Origin: JABDIP01 sp965212545
GTDB lineage: Bacteria; Pseudomonadota; Alphaproteobacteria; DSM-16000; Inquilinaceae
Assembly: GCA_965212545.1 (NCBI GenBank)
Contig: CBDBVB010000030.1
Coordinates: 62,001 to 126,000 of the forward strand
Length of the DNA: 64,000 nucleotides
Reading direction: 5' to 3'
A model generated the notes under the pieces. That model saw only the letters and a list, made by a program, of their open reading frames with translations. It had not been told where the DNA came from and made no database searches. This document shows positions 61,063 to 64,000 of the stretch, one piece after another. The first letter of the stretch is position 1; every line of letters starts with the position of its first letter. The translations under genes and the position numbers were made by a program.

Positions 61063-63708
61063 TCAAACGGCGCGCGCCTCCGCGACAACCTCTTCCCAGC
61101 GCATGGAAGCGCCGGCGCGAGTAGCAGCCTCGAATTTGGCATCGCCGAGCACTTCGCGAGTCGCCGCGCAGCGCCGCTCATATTGCGTTTGGTCTCCCGG
61201 TTCGAACTTGACGCCAAGCTTGTTCAGTCGTTCTCGAATGGCGCCGAAGATCCTGGCCGCGCTCTGTGCATCCTCCCTGAGCAACGCCACGGCGCCTTTG
61301 GACATAATGGCGTAGACCAGATTCAACGGATAGTCGTACGCCTCACCCAAGGCCATCGATTCCGATGCGAATTTCGAGGCGCTGCGCCAATCGCCAGCGA
61401 GAACGCGAAGCTCAGCCCTGTTGTGTAAGGATATCAGCCGATAGAGGGTGTCGTCGGTCTGTTGGAACAGCGCGAACGCTTCGGCATGGTGCTTCTCGGA
61501 CGCGACGAGTTCGCCCGAGTCGCGCTCCGTTTCGGCGATCCCCGTCAGCACGACGGCCTCACCATGGATATCGCCGAGCTCGCGAAAAAGTGCCCGCGCC
61601 TCATTGTACAGCGCCATGCCCTCGGCCGTGCGCCCGGCATATGCCGTCGCCCCGGCGGCGATGTGGCCGACCCAGGCCATTCCCGATTTGTCGCCCAGGG
61701 CCTGATAGATGCGAAGGCTTTCGACGGCCGGCTCCAGAGCGCCCGCATAGCCATCTGAATTTGCTCGAATCCAGCATGCGACATCGAGCGCGACAGCCCT
61801 GGGGCGGGTATCCCCAAGCTTATTCGTCTGCTCCAGCGCCAGTCGGGTCCAACCCAGCGCCTCGGCGCCAAGACCGCGCGACATCCAAAACCATTTGAGG
61901 TCTTCGAGAAAGCGGGCCGTCGCCTCGCCATCCGACTGTTTCAGCGCCCAGGCGAGCGCCGCCCGGATATTGCCAGCCTCCTGGAACAACCGTTCCACAT
62001 ACGGCCGCTGTCCCTCACCAAGCAAATGAGGAGCCGCTGCCGCGGCCACGGCTTCATAGTATGCTGCATGGCCTGCCAGCACCGCATCGTGGTCGGGGCC
62101 GGCGGCCAGACCTTCGAGCGCGTATTCGCGGATCGTGTCAAGCATCCGCAGACGCGGCCGCCCAAGCGCAGTTCCGCGCTGCAGCAGGCTCTTCGCGACC
62201 AGTGACTCCAGCCCCTCCAGAACATCCAGATCGACCGCGTCGAGGCCGCGCAGAGCAGCCTCGGCCGCTTCGATGTCGAACCCGCCGGAGAACACGGAGA
62301 CGCACCGCAGCAGGCGGCGTTCCGCCTCAGACAACAGAGCGTCGCTCCACGCGATGGTCCGGCGTAGCGCACGGTGCCGCGGGTCAAGATCGCGCCGCTC
62401 ATCCTTGAGGAATTCGAGGCCTCCGACGAGGCGTTTTTCCAGCTCGTCGGGATCGAGCAAGGCGCCATGGGCAGCGGCCAACTCAATGGCCAACGGGAGG
62501 CCGTCCAGCCGTCGGCAGATCCGCGCAATCGGATCGGCATTGGTCAGGGTGACCGCGAAGTCCGGTCGTTTGTCGCGAACTCGCTCGACGAATAGTGTCA
62601 CCGCATCCGTCGACCTGATCGCCTCGACCGCGTCGCCGGCCTCCGGCGTGCCCAAAGGCGGAACCTCGGAAACAATCTCCGACCGTATGCTGAGAACCTC
62701 GCGGCTGGTCACCAGGATGGACAGGTTCGGGCACCCGCCCAGTAGGTCAGGGATTAGCCGTGCCGCGTCGATCACATGTTCGAAAGTGTCGAGGACCAGC
62801 AAGACCCGGGCGTCGGCGATCTCGTTGCAGATAGCATCCGCCGGCGACATTCCGGGCATCTCGTGGGAGCCCAGCGACTGAACCACGGCCGAGGCCACGA
62901 GATCGGCACTGACCACTTCGCCGAGTTGCACCCAGTGGACTCCGCCCGGAAAATCGTGCTGCACGCTCTGGGCAACTGCCATGGCGACGCTGGTCTTGCC
63001 CGTTCCACCCGGACCGGTCAGCGTTACAAATCGACAACGGTCCTGGATGAGCAGTTTGCAGACGTGGTTCGTCTCCTCAGCGCGTCCGACCAGTTCGATT
63101 GGATTGGACGGCAGGTTGCTCCGGCCGGAGCCGAGCGAACGAAGCGGCGGGAAGGTGTCTTGGAGACCCGCGATGGTGATGTCGAAAATCTGCTCGGGGT
63201 ATCGAAGGTCCTTCAAACGATGCGATCCAAGGTCCCGAAACTCGGCCCCCTCGGGCAGCATCTCCTCCGGGACGCGAGATCGTACCTCCCTGGAGAGGAC
63301 GATCTGACCGCCATGAGCGGAGGCGCCGATCCGCGCAGCCCGGTGGATTTCCAGACCAACGAAATCGTCGCCGAGGGATTGCACTGTACCCGCGTGCAGC
63401 CCAATGCGGACCCGCACCTGACATCCGCCCGGCCAGAATTCGTCGTGCAGCGCATGCTGCACGTCGATAGCGGCTCGCAGCCCAGCGGCAGGATCGGAGA
63501 ACACCGCGAATACCGCGTCTCCCGCTGTATTCACCAATTGACCGTGATGTCCGGCGATGGCCGCTGACAGGATGTCGTAGTGTCGTTTCAGGATCTTCGG
63601 GTATAGCGGGCCGATCGACTGGAGGAGACCAGTCGATCCTTCGATGTCGGTGAACATCATGCAAAGATCGTGATCCTGCCGATTGGAAACGCCAACTGCC
63701 GCAGTCAT
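61063..63708 (-). CDS. Class III cyclase-like, NB-ARC-type ATPase and TPR regulator
   Basis: An 881-residue multidomain protein. Residues 13-180 are a class III nucleotide cyclase domain: MMFTDIEGSTGLLQ (metal Asp21), NTAGDAVFAVFSDP (Asp64), GLHAGTV and GLEIHRAARIGASAHGGQI. The purine-selecting Lys is Asn60 and the catalytic Asn is His122, so cyclase activity is doubtful. Residues 200-450 hold a STAND-type ATPase with P-loop TGPGGTGKTS and Walker B VLLVLDTFEHV; LDGLPLAIELAAAHGALL is typical. The last 400 residues are TPR-like. It resembles STAND signalling regulators. No effector gene is adjacent. Confidence 0.85.
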   Translation of the reverse strand: MTAAVGVSNRQDHDLCMMFTDIEGSTGLLQSIGPLYPKILKRHYDILSAAIAGHHGQLVNTAGDAVFAVFSDPAAGLRAAIDVQHALHDEFWPGGCQVRVRIGLHAGTVQSLGDDFVGLEIHRAARIGASAHGGQIVLSREVRSRVPEEMLPEGAEFRDLGSHRLKDLRYPEQIFDITIAGLQDTFPPLRSLGSGRSNLPSNPIELVGRAEETNHVCKLLIQDRCRFVTLTGPGGTGKTSVAMAVAQSVQHDFPGGVHWVQLGEVVSADLVASAVVQSLGSHEMPGMSPADAICNEIADARVLLVLDTFEHVIDAARLIPDLLGGCPNLSILVTSREVLSIRSEIVSEVPPLGTPEAGDAVEAIRSTDAVTLFVERVRDKRPDFAVTLTNADPIARICRRLDGLPLAIELAAAHGALLDPDELEKRLVGGLEFLKDERRDLDPRHRALRRTIAWSDALLSEAERRLLRCVSVFSGGFDIEAAEAALRGLDAVDLDVLEGLESLVAKSLLQRGTALGRPRLRMLDTIREYALEGLAAGPDHDAVLAGHAAYYEAVAAAAAPHLLGEGQRPYVERLFQEAGNIRAALAWALKQSDGEATARFLEDLKWFWMSRGLGAEALGWTRLALEQTNKLGDTRPRAVALDVACWIRANSDGYAGALEPAVESLRIYQALGDKSGMAWVGHIAAGATAYAGRTAEGMALYNEARALFRELGDIHGEAVVLTGIAETERDSGELVASEKHHAEAFALFQQTDDTLYRLISLHNRAELRVLAGDWRSASKFASESMALGEAYDYPLNLVYAIMSKGAVALLREDAQSAARIFGAIRERLNKLGVKFEPGDQTQYERRCAATREVLGDAKFEAATRAGASMRWEEVVAEARAV

Positions 63709-64000
63709 CTTGGAAACCTCGGGCTCGGAGGCGCCCCTCGGCGCGCCGCGTCACGCTAGGAGCCGTGTGTCAGTGTACCGGAACTCGGGCGAATGACTTT
63801 GACACAGCTCAACTTCATAGGCGGCCCATTGGCGATCCGGTCAATGTCCGCTCCTGGCCGGTCAGCGACGTTCGCCGTCTCGGCCAACGAGTGCCGCTGA
63901 CCGTCCGAACCGGTTCTCCCCGCGGGTCGTTGACCGGGCACGGTGCCGTTCATACCCTGGCGGGAGAGGCATGAGGGGAGTCGAGCGGGATGGCGGAGTC
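63709..64000. other. Upstream region of the cyclase-ATPase gene, to window end
   Basis: About 290 bases with the promoter of the leftward regulator gene. Short frames on both strands here have no protein features. I see no RNA gene or repeat. Confidence 0.4.

Noticed and set aside
1..64000. tRNA, rRNA, CRISPR, insertion sequence or prophage genes
   Set aside because: I looked through intergenic regions for cloverleaf-like segments, direct-repeat arrays, transposase or integrase motifs and saw none. A covariance-model search would be needed to be certain about small RNAs.

Overview
The window is GC-rich chromosomal DNA of an alphaproteobacterium. The best clues are the CpaA-F/TadBC pilus operon, a double cold-shock-domain protein, a DUF3775 protein, a PEP synthase and strongly G/C-biased third codon positions. 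A Rhodospirillales-type marine or soil heterotroph would fit, but no rRNA or tRNA gene is present to settle it. I saw no insertion sequence, integrase, CRISPR array or prophage. Gene order looks chromosomal, with several small accessory patches.

Region 1-3 kb: the C-terminal HPt end of a phosphorelay protein converges on an rpfF-type DSF synthase, an arrangement like rpfC/rpfF quorum sensing in xanthomonads. A DksA/TraR-type zinc-finger gene and a periplasmic cyclophilin follow. Region 3-11 kb: a surface-glycan or lipid-linked sugar block with two polytopic GT-C-like proteins, a CapA-like phosphoesterase, a flippase-like membrane protein, a methyltransferase and a polyprenyl-phosphate-type GT2. 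Region 11.5-21.7 kb: a Tad/Flp pilus locus (flp, cpaA, cpaB, cpaC, cpaD, cpaE, cpaF, tadB, tadC) with tadD on the opposite strand; tadE/F/G are not here.

Region 22-34.6 kb: cold-shock protein, acyl-CoA ligase, glutathione transferase, then a three-gene module of HypC-, HypD- and HypX-like proteins without any hydrogenase gene. HypX keeps the residues expected for CO synthesis, while the HypC-like protein has lost both iron-binding residues and the HypD-like protein has lost its C-terminal cysteine signature. I regard this as the most unusual feature of the window. An Asp/Glu racemase, a zinc-independent MDR oxidoreductase, DUF3775 and PEP synthase follow. Region 35-39.5 kb: two secreted proteins, a choice-of-anchor I protein with a C-terminal repeat domain and a tandem SH3b protein.

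Region 40-57.7 kb: a carbohydrate catabolism region. It holds an FGGY pentulokinase, a FucU-type mutarotase, a ribokinase, a complete ABC sugar importer (two permeases, binding protein, ATPase), a HAD phosphatase, an aldo/keto reductase, an SDR dehydrogenase, a tagatose-3-epimerase-family isomerase, a truncated second FGGY kinase, a fuculose-phosphate-type aldolase with a frameshifted tail, and a PfkB kinase. Two related, ATP-site-degenerate histidine kinases sit inside it. Together they suggest import and isomerisation/phosphorylation of a rare sugar or polyol. Region 57.7-64 kb: a very long inverted repeat, a lipoprotein, a small membrane protein, an MBL-fold hydrolase, an unknown protein, and a large cyclase-ATPase-TPR regulator.
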